Shown: positions 1 to 8,736 of the stretch, one piece after another
Position numbering within the stretch: the stretch's first letter is position 1
Layout of the letters: each line of letters opens with the position of its first letter
Source of the DNA: Bacteroidetes bacterium UBA7368
Lineage (GTDB): Bacteria; Bacteroidota; Rhodothermia; Rhodothermales; UBA10348
Direction of reading: 5' to 3'
Assembly (NCBI GenBank): GCA_002469915.1
Contig: DKOG01000027.1
Location: 1 to 14,348 of the forward strand
Length of the DNA: 14,348 bases
Made by a program: the position numbers and the translations under genes
The notes under the pieces: model-generated
What the model saw: only the letters and a program-made list of their open reading frames with translations
What the model was told of the DNA's origin: nothing
The model's database searches: none

Positions 1-1340
1 CTCTACAGCAACGACGTCAAGAAATTGAAGCACGGCTGGTTCAACTGACCTCTCAAAAAAGTAATGCTGAAGCTCAGCTCGCCGACGCCGAGACCCAACT
101 AAAGGGCTTTACCATTAAGGTAGCTGACGTTCAGAATAAACGAGCCGATGCTGAAGCCGCTTTCACGGGCATTGAAGAAGCCAGCCGGGAAGCATTCAGC
201 TTGTTCAATGAAGCCAATATTACGGCCGTTCAGACCCGTAATAGACTCGACAACCTTAAAAAAGAACACGTTCGCACAAAGGATGATCTTCAACGATTGA
301 TTCGGCGTGCAGAAGAACGTCACGGGGCTGTGCAGCGCCTCCAAGAGCAACAGATAGGGCTGGACAAACGCTGCGAGGAGTTGCAGGTAACCATTCGGTC
401 TCTTCAGGAAGCCCGTTCCGAGTTAGAAACGGATGTGACCGGAGCCAAAGAAGTGCTGATGGAAACAAAGGTGGCCATCTCAGAAATGGAAAGCCGATTG
501 CGGGAGCTGCGCAGAGATAGAGAGTCGGCCATGAAAGAAGAGGCGGATCGTGCAACACGCCAAGCCACTATTGAAACCAGACTGGAGACGCTGGTCGCTA
601 GCATTCTAGAAGACTTTGAAATTGATCTGCGCACCTATGAATTCACGGTCGGAGAAAACTTTGATCGGAATGAAGCGCGAGAAGAAGTAACGACCCTCAA
701 AACACGGATTCGGCATCTCGGCCCCGTTAATGCATTGGCTCTTGAGTCTTTTGAAGAGGAAAAAGAACGATTGGACTTCATGCGTACCCAGCTAACCGAT
801 CTGGAAGAAGCAGAATCCACCTTGATGGCCACCATTGTTGAAATAAACACTACGGCTAGCCTCCGATTCGACGAGACCTTTACCGCCATCCGAGAAAACT
901 TCCAGCGCCTTTTTGTGGAGCTGTTTGGAGAGGATGCGTCTGCGGACATCGAGCTTCAAGACGATTCCGACCCGCTCGAATCAGATGTCACCATCATGGC
1001 CAAGCCCAAGGGCAAGAAGCCGAGCGTCTTGGCTCAGCTATCTGGAGGCGAAAAAACGCTCACAGCCATTGCACTGCTGTTCTCCATTTATCTCGTCAAG
1101 CCCAGTCCGTTTTGTATTCTAGACGAAGTGGATGCCCCTCTCGATGATGCGAACGTGGATCGGTTCATGCACCTAATCCGCACCTTTTCCAGCACAACTC
1201 AGTTCATTTTGGTCACGCACAACAAGCGCACCATGGAAGCTGCTGACCGCATGTACGGAATCACCATGCAAGAGCAGGGAGTTTCCAAGTTGGTAGGCGT
1301 GAAATTCGAGGAAGAAGACGACCTCTCCGCAGTCGCATAA
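1..1340 (+). CDS. smc: Chromosome segregation protein SMC, C-terminal part (5' end outside window)
   Basis: SMC is the DNA-condensing ATPase of the Smc-ScpAB complex. It dimerises through a hinge and clamps chromosomal DNA using two ABC-type heads. The frame is open from the window edge (first whole codon at base 3) to TAA at 1338-1340, giving 445 visible residues of a family usually near 1,180. The first ~200 residues are charged, heptad-like coiled coil, the returning arm after the hinge. The C-terminal head half follows: the ABC signature LSGGE (bases 1038-1052, visible residue ~346), Walker B ending in Asp-Glu (FCILDEVD, bases 1111-1133), the D-loop LDDANV, and a switch His in VTHNK (codon at 1218). 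The Walker A half lies upstream, outside the window. The order of motifs and the SMC-type DEVDAPLDDANV separate it from RecN and Rad50. It ends 24 bases from the convergent receptor gene. Confidence 0.96.
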   Translation, partial: LQQRRQEIEARLVQLTSQKSNAEAQLADAETQLKGFTIKVADVQNKRADAEAAFTGIEEASREAFSLFNEANITAVQTRNRLDNLKKEHVRTKDDLQRLIRRAEERHGAVQRLQEQQIGLDKRCEELQVTIRSLQEARSELETDVTGAKEVLMETKVAISEMESRLRELRRDRESAMKEEADRATRQATIETRLETLVASILEDFEIDLRTYEFTVGENFDRNEAREEVTTLKTRIRHLGPVNALALESFEEEKERLDFMRTQLTDLEEAESTLMATIVEINTTASLRFDETFTAIRENFQRLFVELFGEDASADIELQDDSDPLESDVTIMAKPKGKKPSVLAQLSGGEKTLTAIALLFSIYLVKPSPFCILDEVDAPLDDANVDRFMHLIRTFSSTTQFILVTHNKRTMEAADRMYGITMQEQGVSKLVGVKFEEEDDLSAVA

Positions 1341-1364
1341 GAGACGGTCTTAATACGACGAGAC

Positions 1365-4145
1365 CTAGCGACGTCCTCGAAAGCCTCCTTTTCCGCCACC
1401 CGATGGGGCCGCTCCTTTAGATAATTTATGCGTTAATTTGAGCATAATGTAGCGTCCCAATGTCTCCACTCGCGCTTCCTGAATGTAGTTGTTGGAATTC
1501 GAATAGGAGACTCCCTGATTCTGATCCAGCATGTCTCGGACAACCAATTGAATTTCAGTCTTCTCATTGGGAAGGAGTTTGCCAATGCTGGCTTCGAGAA
1601 GCGCTAGGTTATCTGCTTCTCCGAATACTTCCTGATCATATTTCTTGAAGTCCACTGCCGTTCCGAACGTCCACCCTCCTTTGTACAGATCTCCGCTGAA
1701 ACGGATCGAGCTATTGATGTATTGTTGATTCTGATCCTCGTTTAACGAGTAGTCCACATCATTGAGCGTCATACTATAGGTACCGCGCACATCAAATACA
1801 TCTCGGAATCGGTTCTGAACCGTCAGACTAGGTGTATAGCGAAGAATCCGACTTTCATTTTCGTCATTATTAATAAACTGAGATCCTGTGGACCAGGTCA
1901 AATTGTTATTCCAATTCACCTGAATGCCAAGCCTTCGGACGGGTGTACCGAATGAAGCTCGGGCATTATGAGACCACCCATCTCCAGCATTTACGTTGGT
2001 AAACGTTTGCTTCAATTGCTCGTCGATCGTTCGAGACTGAACGATCTGATTTTTAGTCCAAGAAGAACGAACGGAAGCAAATACATTCACGAACGTGTAC
2101 TGATCAAAAAAGCGATAATCCGTGTACAGACTATGTGTGTATTGAGGTTCAAGATCCGGATTCCCAATAAAGACACTGAGCGGATTCGTGTTGTCTACAA
2201 ACGGCTGCAACTCAGTCAGGGTGGGCTCTCTGGTACTCGTGTTATACCGCACCTGAAGACTCGATGCGTCCGTTAGGGACCTTCTGAAGTAAAGAGATGG
2301 GAGCACGTGCGTGTATCCGTTGCTTATCTCCACATCCCGATCCACAATCGTTCCTTCCAATTCTGACTGCTGCATGCGCACTGTGGCAGAAATGAACTGA
2401 TCTTCAGTGGTCTTACTCACCTGAGCACTTCCATTCCAGTATGCATAGGTTCGGTTGAATTCTGCACTGAGCAGCTCATTCAATACCGGAGTACCTAAGA
2501 CGATATCACTGAACCTCTTGGTTTCATCCTGATCTTGAAGCCGCCTTTCAACTGCGAGCTCAACCGTGACACCTCCAATGGGTTCAATTACTGAGAACTT
2601 ATGACGCTGAGAAAGTTGATTTCCGATCGTTGATTGAAGCTGAACGATCTCTTCATATGTCAAAATATCAATTCGCGGATCGAACGTCCCCAGCGTTGAT
2701 TCCAAATCTGCTGTGGTCTCAGAATCGTTCAGATTGGCACTCGAAAACCAAATCAAACTGCGTCCGGCATCATTGAGCTTTTTTCGCCAGGTAAGCTGAC
2801 CCGATCCATCAATTCGATCACCATCATTGAAATACCACGTATCGGCTGAATTACGGGTCCGTCCGGAGGCATCCATCGTTTCCTGAAAACTTAGATTCGA
2901 GACACTCGAATTCGAGAAGGAAAAATTACTCCGGAGGCGGATATCATGTCCTTCGCCGAGTGTGATTTGTGCATTGACGTTTCCCTTGTGTGCTACGTTC
3001 TCCGTGTGCTGATCGGATGCCAGGTCGGTCGATGACGAAATGTTGGATCCCAGAATGCTTTCCCGATTTACCACTCTATCCTGTTGGTTATCCAGCTGAC
3101 TTCTGAAATAGCTGCTCCTCAACCAAGACTTACCTTTTTTTCCAAAATCACGACTATAATTAAGACCCGCGGAAAACGTCTCTGAAAAACCTGAATTCAA
3201 ACTGCCACCAACCTGAATACCTGGTCCCTGAGAGCCACCCGAGCTCCCACTCACAAATTGTCTTGCATTGTCAAAACCAGAAGAGGATCGATTGATGTTA
3301 TTAGCATTTCCGATAACTGCAATCTGGGTATCAGAATTGAATCGGTTGAAGTTCAATTGGCCATCATAGAGACCTTCATCTGACGTTTCCCCACCAAAAC
3401 CACCTGTTACCGAGCCGAAGTAGCCGGTTCTAGCCTCTTCTTTGAGCGCTAGGTTAATCGTCTTCTGTTGGTCTCCGTCCTGAATACCAGTGAATTCAGC
3501 TTGGTCGGACTGCTTGTCATACACCTCAACTCTTTCCACTGCATCAGCGGGCAGATTCTTTGTCGCGATGGTGGGGTCACTTCCAAAAAATTCTTTTCCA
3601 TCCACCAGCACATTCTGAACTGTTTCTCCCTGAGCAATGATCGTCCCATCCTCTTGGACTTCCACTCCTGGTAACCTGCGCAGTAAGTCTTCTACGACTG
3701 CGTTGGGACGCGTCGCAAAGGCAGCGGCATTATAGCTCAACGTATCCTTCGAAACTCTGAAGGGAATGTGCTCAGCGCTCACGACGAGTTCGTCTAGTTC
3801 TGAGACCAATTCCATCATGGTAAGCTGTCCGATATCCAGATCAGCAGCTTTAATCTCGAAGTTTTGGCGGATGGTCTGATACCCGACATACGATACTTGT
3901 AGGATGTACTCCCCGGCAACCAAGCGACGCAGCCGAAACGAGCCGTCGTTAGCACTGGTTGTAAACTTGGTCAATACAGAGTCTGCTCTCGTAAGCGCAA
4001 CCACAGTTGCAGAGGGGACTCCTATGAGCGTAGAATCCACTACCGACCCATTGACCTCAAACCTTTCACTCTGAGCTTGGGACGACTGTACAGCCCCAAT
4101 AAGCAGTATGAATAGAAAGGCACTTTTTATAAACTTCAGCATCAT
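1365..4145 (-). CDS. Outer-membrane beta-barrel receptor-like protein (CarboxypepD_reg-like + plug + OMP_b-brl_3 type)
   Basis: This is a 926-residue outer-membrane protein of the TonB-dependent receptor-like kind common in Bacteroidota. Residues 1-25 are a signal peptide ending at AQA-like small residues. Residues ~29-98 form a carboxypeptidase-regulatory-like Ig-fold domain (VNGSVVDS...GVPSATV...DGSFRLRRL.AGEYILQVSYVGYQ). Residues ~121-235 are a plug domain (LLRRLPGVEV, VLVDGKEFFGSDP, ATKNLPADAVERVEVYD, KTINLALKEE). The remaining ~690 residues alternate short amphipathic strands with Asn/Ser/Gly-rich loops, as expected for a large barrel. No clear TonB box is visible, so TonB dependence is inferred from the family. 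The protein ends in a Gly/Arg-rich tail (GGGKGGFRGRR) beyond the last strand. Start: ATG at 4143-4145, followed at once by a second ATG; no strong Shine-Dalgarno. It lies 8 bases downstream of the GLPGLI gene, so the two are almost certainly cotranscribed. The substrate is unknown, and no SusD partner is present. Confidence 0.9.
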   Translation of the reverse strand: MMLKFIKSAFLFILLIGAVQSSQAQSERFEVNGSVVDSTLIGVPSATVVALTRADSVLTKFTTSANDGSFRLRRLVAGEYILQVSYVGYQTIRQNFEIKAADLDIGQLTMMELVSELDELVVSAEHIPFRVSKDTLSYNAAAFATRPNAVVEDLLRRLPGVEVQEDGTIIAQGETVQNVLVDGKEFFGSDPTIATKNLPADAVERVEVYDKQSDQAEFTGIQDGDQQKTINLALKEEARTGYFGSVTGGFGGETSDEGLYDGQLNFNRFNSDTQIAVIGNANNINRSSSGFDNARQFVSGSSGGSQGPGIQVGGSLNSGFSETFSAGLNYSRDFGKKGKSWLRSSYFRSQLDNQQDRVVNRESILGSNISSSTDLASDQHTENVAHKGNVNAQITLGEGHDIRLRSNFSFSNSSVSNLSFQETMDASGRTRNSADTWYFNDGDRIDGSGQLTWRKKLNDAGRSLIWFSSANLNDSETTADLESTLGTFDPRIDILTYEEIVQLQSTIGNQLSQRHKFSVIEPIGGVTVELAVERRLQDQDETKRFSDIVLGTPVLNELLSAEFNRTYAYWNGSAQVSKTTEDQFISATVRMQQSELEGTIVDRDVEISNGYTHVLPSLYFRRSLTDASSLQVRYNTSTREPTLTELQPFVDNTNPLSVFIGNPDLEPQYTHSLYTDYRFFDQYTFVNVFASVRSSWTKNQIVQSRTIDEQLKQTFTNVNAGDGWSHNARASFGTPVRRLGIQVNWNNNLTWSTGSQFINNDENESRILRYTPSLTVQNRFRDVFDVRGTYSMTLNDVDYSLNEDQNQQYINSSIRFSGDLYKGGWTFGTAVDFKKYDQEVFGEADNLALLEASIGKLLPNEKTEIQLVVRDMLDQNQGVSYSNSNNYIQEARVETLGRYIMLKLTHKLSKGAAPSGGGKGGFRGRR

Positions 4146-4153
4146 GTTCTAGA

Positions 4154-4909
4154 TTAATTTTGGCGCTTCATCGCGCGTCGGCGGCCGGCACCGAGTCTTT
4201 TTACTTCCTTAATTTTGTCTTCTACAGCCCGCTCATATTGCTTGCGGGAGACCTTATCGCCACGATCTGGACGGGCGAGTTGAAACATCTCCAAGCCCTC
4301 AGTCGAAACGCCAGTAGCCTTAAAGCTCAATCGCCCTTCGTCCATGGACAGGACCAAAATCGCACCCGGAAGACCTCCAAATGCCTCTGGGCCTACCTCA
4401 AATGGGATATCGAGAGCAAACCAAGCTTCGACCGCCACCGTATCGATCATAGCCGTTGCTTTATGAACCGTGTAACCAAGGAATTCTCCCTCCTCTCCGT
4501 CTAACTTCCACGGGATGACCGGTAACTCCGATTCAATTCGAAACTCCTTGCTCATGAAGTCTCGCACCTCAACCATGACCCCTTCGTCGCGGTTGATGTA
4601 AGAAACGAGTACCGTCTCATTATCAGCTCGCGAGCCACTGCCCATTTTCATGAAAGCCATCATTCTCTTGGACCTGGAATCCGTCTGAGATACCTCGCTG
4701 CTCTTTTCAGGAGCATCTTGCATCATGGACTCTGCTTCGTTGAAGAGTAGCATGACCTCTTTATTGCCCTCCTTTGGGACATTAAAACCGCGAGCAAATT
4801 CAGGTACTTCGAAGCCATACGTCACGACGCGTTCGTAGACGATCATGCCCTGTTGAGCCTGCACCAAATACGGAGTGAGCAACAATAATAAGAAGGTGAG
4901 TTTTTTCAT
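4154..4909 (-). CDS. GLPGLI family protein (secreted, partner of the downstream barrel)
   Basis: GLPGLI-family proteins are secreted Bacteroidota proteins of unknown biochemical role, usually encoded beside a CarboxypepD_reg/plug/barrel protein, as here (8 bases upstream). The defining region is present: IPWKL, then GYTVHKA, then VEAWFALDIP, GPEAFGGLPGAI. The name motif reads GLPGAI rather than GLPGLI. I place the start at ATG 4907-4909, because translation from there opens directly with a signal peptide (MKKLTFLLLLL...VQAQ). This gives 251 residues. The longest open frame starts 18 codons upstream (ATG 4961-4963) and would put a polar stretch before the signal peptide. A third ATG is at 4937-4939. 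The C-terminus is basic (GAGRRRAMKRQN). The mature protein should be periplasmic or outer-membrane associated. Family assignment is firm; function is unknown. Confidence 0.88.
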   Translation of the reverse strand: MKKLTFLLLLLTPYLVQAQQGMIVYERVVTYGFEVPEFARGFNVPKEGNKEVMLLFNEAESMMQDAPEKSSEVSQTDSRSKRMMAFMKMGSGSRADNETVLVSYINRDEGVMVEVRDFMSKEFRIESELPVIPWKLDGEEGEFLGYTVHKATAMIDTVAVEAWFALDIPFEVGPEAFGGLPGAILVLSMDEGRLSFKATGVSTEGLEMFQLARPDRGDKVSRKQYERAVEDKIKEVKRLGAGRRRAMKRQN

Positions 4910-4997
4910 TTGAATCGTTTCGTTCTTCTTGACACTCATTGGACGATTAAGGGATTGAGACATTCCCTCAAAGCAAAAATTCTTCCATACGGAGCGA

Positions 4998-6170
4998 TTA
5001 GTTAGGCTGATAGCCCGTTAGTTCAACGAACCCGCTACCCGTGACCGGGCTACCATTACTGATACCCTCAACCGAAACGGCGCCCTCCCAATACTGAATG
5101 GTGACGTTTAACTCTTGGTTTGGAATACGAGGGGTGATCTCTAATTCTACGCTTTCAGAGGGTATGCTCAGCGTCCAACGAGAGGGATAGGTAATACCAC
5201 TCTTTGGGCTCGTCCAGTTTGCGTTGGTTTCTATGGTATACTCACCAACGTTCAATCGACGAGAAGTCCCATTCTCATCATGCACCATTCCTACCGCATG
5301 GCGGCTTTCACTTCCGTCATTCTGTCGAAGGCTGTACACCATAAGGTCTCTTCCATCGGACAGTTGGAGTGAAAACCAATCCCAACCGACTTCGGCTTCG
5401 CCTAGTGCACTCGTACTCCATTCATGATCTTTCCATGCTTGGCCAGAAACGACGAAGCGCTCCTCTCCAATCGAGATCGTGCCGTCTACAGGCAATCGGG
5501 TGAACGAATAGTAATACGATGCATTTCCTGGATCATCTCCTTTCTGGTCATAGCCTCGATCCCCTTGATACACGGCTGGTTTCCCTTCATCAACCACTAG
5601 ATCTAGAGAGACGTCTCCCTCGGAGGCGATGAGACGAATTGGAAAAAAAGAAGCCTCTGACACTTGTTCAGCAGACCAATCATCCAACCAGATTCGGTAA
5701 GGAATCCCTTCAGCACCGGCCAAACCCAAGCTCCCACGACTAAATCGTTCAGAAGCGTAAAAGGTCTCATTTTCAACGTCACTCATCGAAAAATGGGCCA
5801 TATACAACTGGTCGCTGATCCAATCAGACTCGGGATCATCCGAGATTCCGACCATCGGAGACAGTGCTGATCTGAAAAAAGTCAGTTGAAACCCAAAACG
5901 TCGGCCATCGGTCCCGGTTACATTTCCGGTGTAGTACCACCACTCGGTCTTGAATGTTGGGTGAGCTCCGTGATCTGCCGGAAAGGAAAAATCTATGGGG
6001 CCCGTTGCGCGCTCATAGCCCGTCGTGTCGCTCTTCATGGCCTTTGACAGCGGCATGGAATCATTCGCCTCCTCGCGCAGAGCATCAGGCGATCTTAAAA
6101 AGAAGGCCACAAGCAGGCCGAGCATGAAAAACACACTCAAATAGAGCACTTTGCGAAATAGGCTACTCAT
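4998..6170 (-). CDS. AttH/CrtC-like lipocalin-domain protein, membrane-anchored
   Basis: This 390-residue protein belongs to the AttH / carotenoid 1,2-hydratase-like (CrtC) lipocalin-type family. An N-terminal hydrophobic segment (~residues 8-26) acts as signal anchor or signal peptide. There is no lipobox Cys. Family motifs are clear: FPADHGAHPTFKTEWWYYTGN (~63-83), GRRFGFQLTFFR (~89-100), GQAWKDHEWSTS (~243-254), WDWFSLQLSDGRDLM (~263-277), YWEGAVSVEG (~360-369) and GSGFVELTGY (~378-387). Some relatives hydrate carotenoids, but no carotenoid gene is nearby. Genes of this family often follow an FtsX-type ABC permease, as here, so I infer a periplasmic accessory of the transporter encoded just upstream. 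The permease gene ends in TAG, a second in-frame TAG follows, then this ATG at 6168-6170, three bases after the permease stop. An AGAGGA ribosome-binding site lies 7 bases before the ATG. Confidence 0.87.
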   Translation of the reverse strand: MSSLFRKVLYLSVFFMLGLLVAFFLRSPDALREEANDSMPLSKAMKSDTTGYERATGPIDFSFPADHGAHPTFKTEWWYYTGNVTGTDGRRFGFQLTFFRSALSPMVGISDDPESDWISDQLYMAHFSMSDVENETFYASERFSRGSLGLAGAEGIPYRIWLDDWSAEQVSEASFFPIRLIASEGDVSLDLVVDEGKPAVYQGDRGYDQKGDDPGNASYYYSFTRLPVDGTISIGEERFVVSGQAWKDHEWSTSALGEAEVGWDWFSLQLSDGRDLMVYSLRQNDGSESRHAVGMVHDENGTSRRLNVGEYTIETNANWTSPKSGITYPSRWTLSIPSESVELEITPRIPNQELNVTIQYWEGAVSVEGISNGSPVTGSGFVELTGYQPN

Positions 6171-6173
6171 CTA

Positions 6174-8726
6174 CTAATCCTCTCGTAGGGCTGAAACTGG
6201 ATTGGCAGAGGCCATTTTCATAGCTGGATAAATCCCTGCCAGCAATGCCGCGATAATTGCCAATACCACGGCTTGGAGCAATACATCCGGGGAGTAATCC
6301 ATTTGTAGCGTCCATCCAAACGAACGCTTATTGATCACAAAAACCAAGACATAGGCTAGAATCAACCCCAACGGTACTGCAAATAGGCCCGCAAGCAATC
6401 CCATTAAACCCGTCTGCGTAGTTACATAGAGCCACACCTGCCTAGGCGTAAGCCCGTTGGCTCGCATGATAGCCAACTCCTTGCCTCGCTCCAGTTGAAG
6501 CGCCATCAATGCACTCAGGACACCTACAAAGGCAATTAAAACCGCTAGCAGTCGCAGCACCTGAGTAATCGTAAACGTCCGGTCAAAGACATCGAGCGAA
6601 GCCTGTCGCAAACTCCGATTTGATCGAATGAATACCTCTTGCCGCCCACCCACGACCTGCTGAACACGTTCAATCAGATTATCGACATCCGTACCCGGAG
6701 AAGCGACCAGAGCAATTCCTGAAACAAACGGGTCATCGAAGTGGCGGTTATACACGTTCCTCGATATCATCACAGCTCCCACATCAGACGCGTAATCAAA
6801 ATAAACGGCTGCCACCTCAAACGGGATGCGTCCGTTATCGGTATTGATTTGGAGCGTATCGCCTGCGTGAATGTCATGGCGATAGCTAAATGGCTCAGAA
6901 ATCTTCACGACATTATCCGAGGCAAATCTCTCCGGAAGAGACGTAATGTCGCCCTCTTTAAAACGATACGATTCGGTTGGCCCCGGTCTGGGATCAACAA
7001 TGATTAGGTCATTTTGAAAATCGTTCATCTGCACCCGTGCCGTCCGCACAGCATAGGCACCACTGATTCCATCTAGAGCCCGAATATCTCGCTCCACGTC
7101 CTGAATAATGGTAGCGTCATTCCTTCGAAAAACAGGACTAGGAGGTGAAATATATACGTCAGCACTCAAGGTGTAAGAAAGCCATTGATCTACGGTGCCC
7201 CGAAAACTCTCGACCATGACTCCAACGCCGATGGTCGATGAAATAGCAATCATGAGCGCGGCAATGGCCACGCCCGTGCGACTCAAGGACGTCTCTACGC
7301 CTCGAGCAGCCATCTTTCCAACGACACCGCCCATTTTGCCCAGAATTGGACGTATCCATCGCGTACACAACGTAACGGCCGGCGGTGTCATCAGAGCGAA
7401 ACTGAGCAGAACGAGCAAGAGGGCTAGATAGCTTATGACTAAGCTTTTCCCGGGAGCGACCAGTAAAAGAAGGGCCACGACGGCTGCACCCAAGCTAGAC
7501 CAAATTAAGCGAGGTAGAGCGGCTGCCATACGTGTCTCATCGGAAGATCTGCGCAGGACGGTTGTGGTAGCAGCAGTGGTTGCCTCTCGCGCAGGCAGAA
7601 GAGACGCTACTAACGTCATCCCCACCCCAAGAATCGCACCTTTTAGCAGCGTAAACGGCGCGAGTGTCAACTCGCGCACCTCGAGAACAAAATACAGATC
7701 GTTAATCGTCTGGCTAACCAAGTTCACCAAGCCGTTTCCGAGCATCACCCCTCCAAGTAGTCCCAGGACGGTGCCACTCACTCCGATAATCAATGACTCG
7801 GAAATAATGGTGCCATAAATCTCCTTTTGAGTGACCCCCAATGCCCTGAATCGTCCGATAGTCGGGGCCCGTTGCACGACAGAAAAGGTCATGATATTGT
7901 AGATCAAAAACATCCCTACGACCAGCGCTAAAAGACTCAATGCTTGTAAATTGAGCGTAAACGCTTTGGTCATTTGATCTAGTGCGTTACCTCTCGAGGA
8001 AGCTTTTTGAAGACGCACATTGCTTGGCAACCAATTCTCAAGCGAACTAAGACGCCCTTGGTCAATCTCTTCAGGGCTAATAATCAGATCAATTCTACTC
8101 AGCTTTCCTGCGCCTGAAAACAAACGTTGAGCCGTTCCAATATCCACGACTAGCAGGTTACTCATGGCCTGCCTATCCAAGTCAGACAGTCCTCGAACAA
8201 AGTCCAGTAGCACCACCTCGTGAGGAATCCCCGATATGTTGATCTTCAGGGTATCTCCAAGTTCTATACCCAGCGAAAGAGCCGTTTCTTCTGATAGCAG
8301 ACCAACAGAAGAAGGACCCATAAATTGGCCTAAATCGAGCGACGATTGTGCGCCACCAATAAAACTGCGGAAACTGGATTCTACCAAAAGATCCACTCCC
8401 AGTACCTGCAACGTGCCTTCCGATTCACCACCGTAAGATGCGTACCCTTCAACTACAGGAGCCGCCTTTCTGAATCCGTATTCTACGCGAAGCTCAGCAT
8501 ACAGCGTATCGTCAAGCTCATTGCCAGCGCCTACGATCTGATGCGTTGCTGTCCCGGTTACGAGAGAAGAAGATAAACGAAAGGCTCTCTCTGAGCTAAC
8601 ATTAGCGAAGTCGATTCCAACCACGACCGCCACACCAAGCGCAACGCCCAGAATGGAAAGCCCCGTCAACAGGGGATGGGTGAATAGGTAGCGCACACTA
8701 CTGCGCCAAAGCAGGGATGATCTCAT
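6174..8726 (-). CDS. FtsX/MacB-type ABC transporter permease, ten transmembrane segments
   Basis: This 850-residue integral inner-membrane protein has the long, duplicated architecture of YbbP-like permeases. There is one TM near the N-terminus (~20-40), then a periplasmic domain (~45-250), and a first FtsX block with three TMs (~260-280, ~308-332, ~358-378). Two central TMs follow (~408-424, ~428-450), then another TM (~485-506) preceding a second periplasmic domain (~510-710). A second FtsX block has TMs at ~721-743, ~770-796 and ~815-834. The cytoplasmic coupling segments FRALGVTQKEI and IMRANGLTPRQV follow the first TM of each FtsX block and should contact the ATPase. Such permeases usually extract or move lipids or peptides at the periplasmic face, not small solutes across the membrane. 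Start ATG at 8724-8726, 10 bases after the ATPase stop. Together with the ATPase and the AttH-like protein it makes one predicted transporter; the substrate cannot be read from the sequence. Confidence 0.92.
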   Translation of the reverse strand: MRSSLLWRSSVRYLFTHPLLTGLSILGVALGVAVVVGIDFANVSSERAFRLSSSLVTGTATHQIVGAGNELDDTLYAELRVEYGFRKAAPVVEGYASYGGESEGTLQVLGVDLLVESSFRSFIGGAQSSLDLGQFMGPSSVGLLSEETALSLGIELGDTLKINISGIPHEVVLLDFVRGLSDLDRQAMSNLLVVDIGTAQRLFSGAGKLSRIDLIISPEEIDQGRLSSLENWLPSNVRLQKASSRGNALDQMTKAFTLNLQALSLLALVVGMFLIYNIMTFSVVQRAPTIGRFRALGVTQKEIYGTIISESLIIGVSGTVLGLLGGVMLGNGLVNLVSQTINDLYFVLEVRELTLAPFTLLKGAILGVGMTLVASLLPAREATTAATTTVLRRSSDETRMAAALPRLIWSSLGAAVVALLLLVAPGKSLVISYLALLLVLLSFALMTPPAVTLCTRWIRPILGKMGGVVGKMAARGVETSLSRTGVAIAALMIAISSTIGVGVMVESFRGTVDQWLSYTLSADVYISPPSPVFRRNDATIIQDVERDIRALDGISGAYAVRTARVQMNDFQNDLIIVDPRPGPTESYRFKEGDITSLPERFASDNVVKISEPFSYRHDIHAGDTLQINTDNGRIPFEVAAVYFDYASDVGAVMISRNVYNRHFDDPFVSGIALVASPGTDVDNLIERVQQVVGGRQEVFIRSNRSLRQASLDVFDRTFTITQVLRLLAVLIAFVGVLSALMALQLERGKELAIMRANGLTPRQVWLYVTTQTGLMGLLAGLFAVPLGLILAYVLVFVINKRSFGWTLQMDYSPDVLLQAVVLAIIAALLAGIYPAMKMASANPVSALRED
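6178..6183 (-). promoter_or_regulatory. Ribosome-binding site of the AttH-like gene
   Basis: On the minus strand AGAGGA is followed by 7 bases and then the ATG at 6170-6168. The site sits inside the last codons of the permease gene, so translation of the two is probably coupled. It is one of the better Shine-Dalgarno matches in the window and supports the chosen start. Confidence 0.5.
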
Positions 8727-8736
8727 GCACAGACTC

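Noticed and set aside
1351..1360. TAATACGACG resembling the first bases of a phage T7 promoter
   Set aside because: Only nine bases agree and the rest of the promoter consensus is missing; chance similarity in an intergenic gap.
1346..1365. GGTCT...AGACC inverted repeat between the convergent smc and receptor genes, as a bidirectional terminator
   Set aside because: The stem is only 5 bases with a 10-base loop and no T-run on either side; too weak to call.
4910..4963. The 18-codon upstream extension of the GLPGLI gene as real coding sequence
   Set aside because: It puts a polar stretch ahead of an otherwise well-formed signal peptide, and its ATG lies in a possible hairpin loop with GAGGGA directly abutting it.
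4998..6170. Naming the AttH-like gene crtC (carotenoid 1,2-hydratase)
   Set aside because: Family similarity is clear but no carotenoid genes are nearby, and the ABC context points to a different role.
7159..7818. Several open frames of 60-130 codons opposite or overlapping the permease gene
   Set aside because: They are antisense or off-frame shadows with Arg/Ser/Thr-rich translations, no recognisable domains and no ribosome-binding sites.
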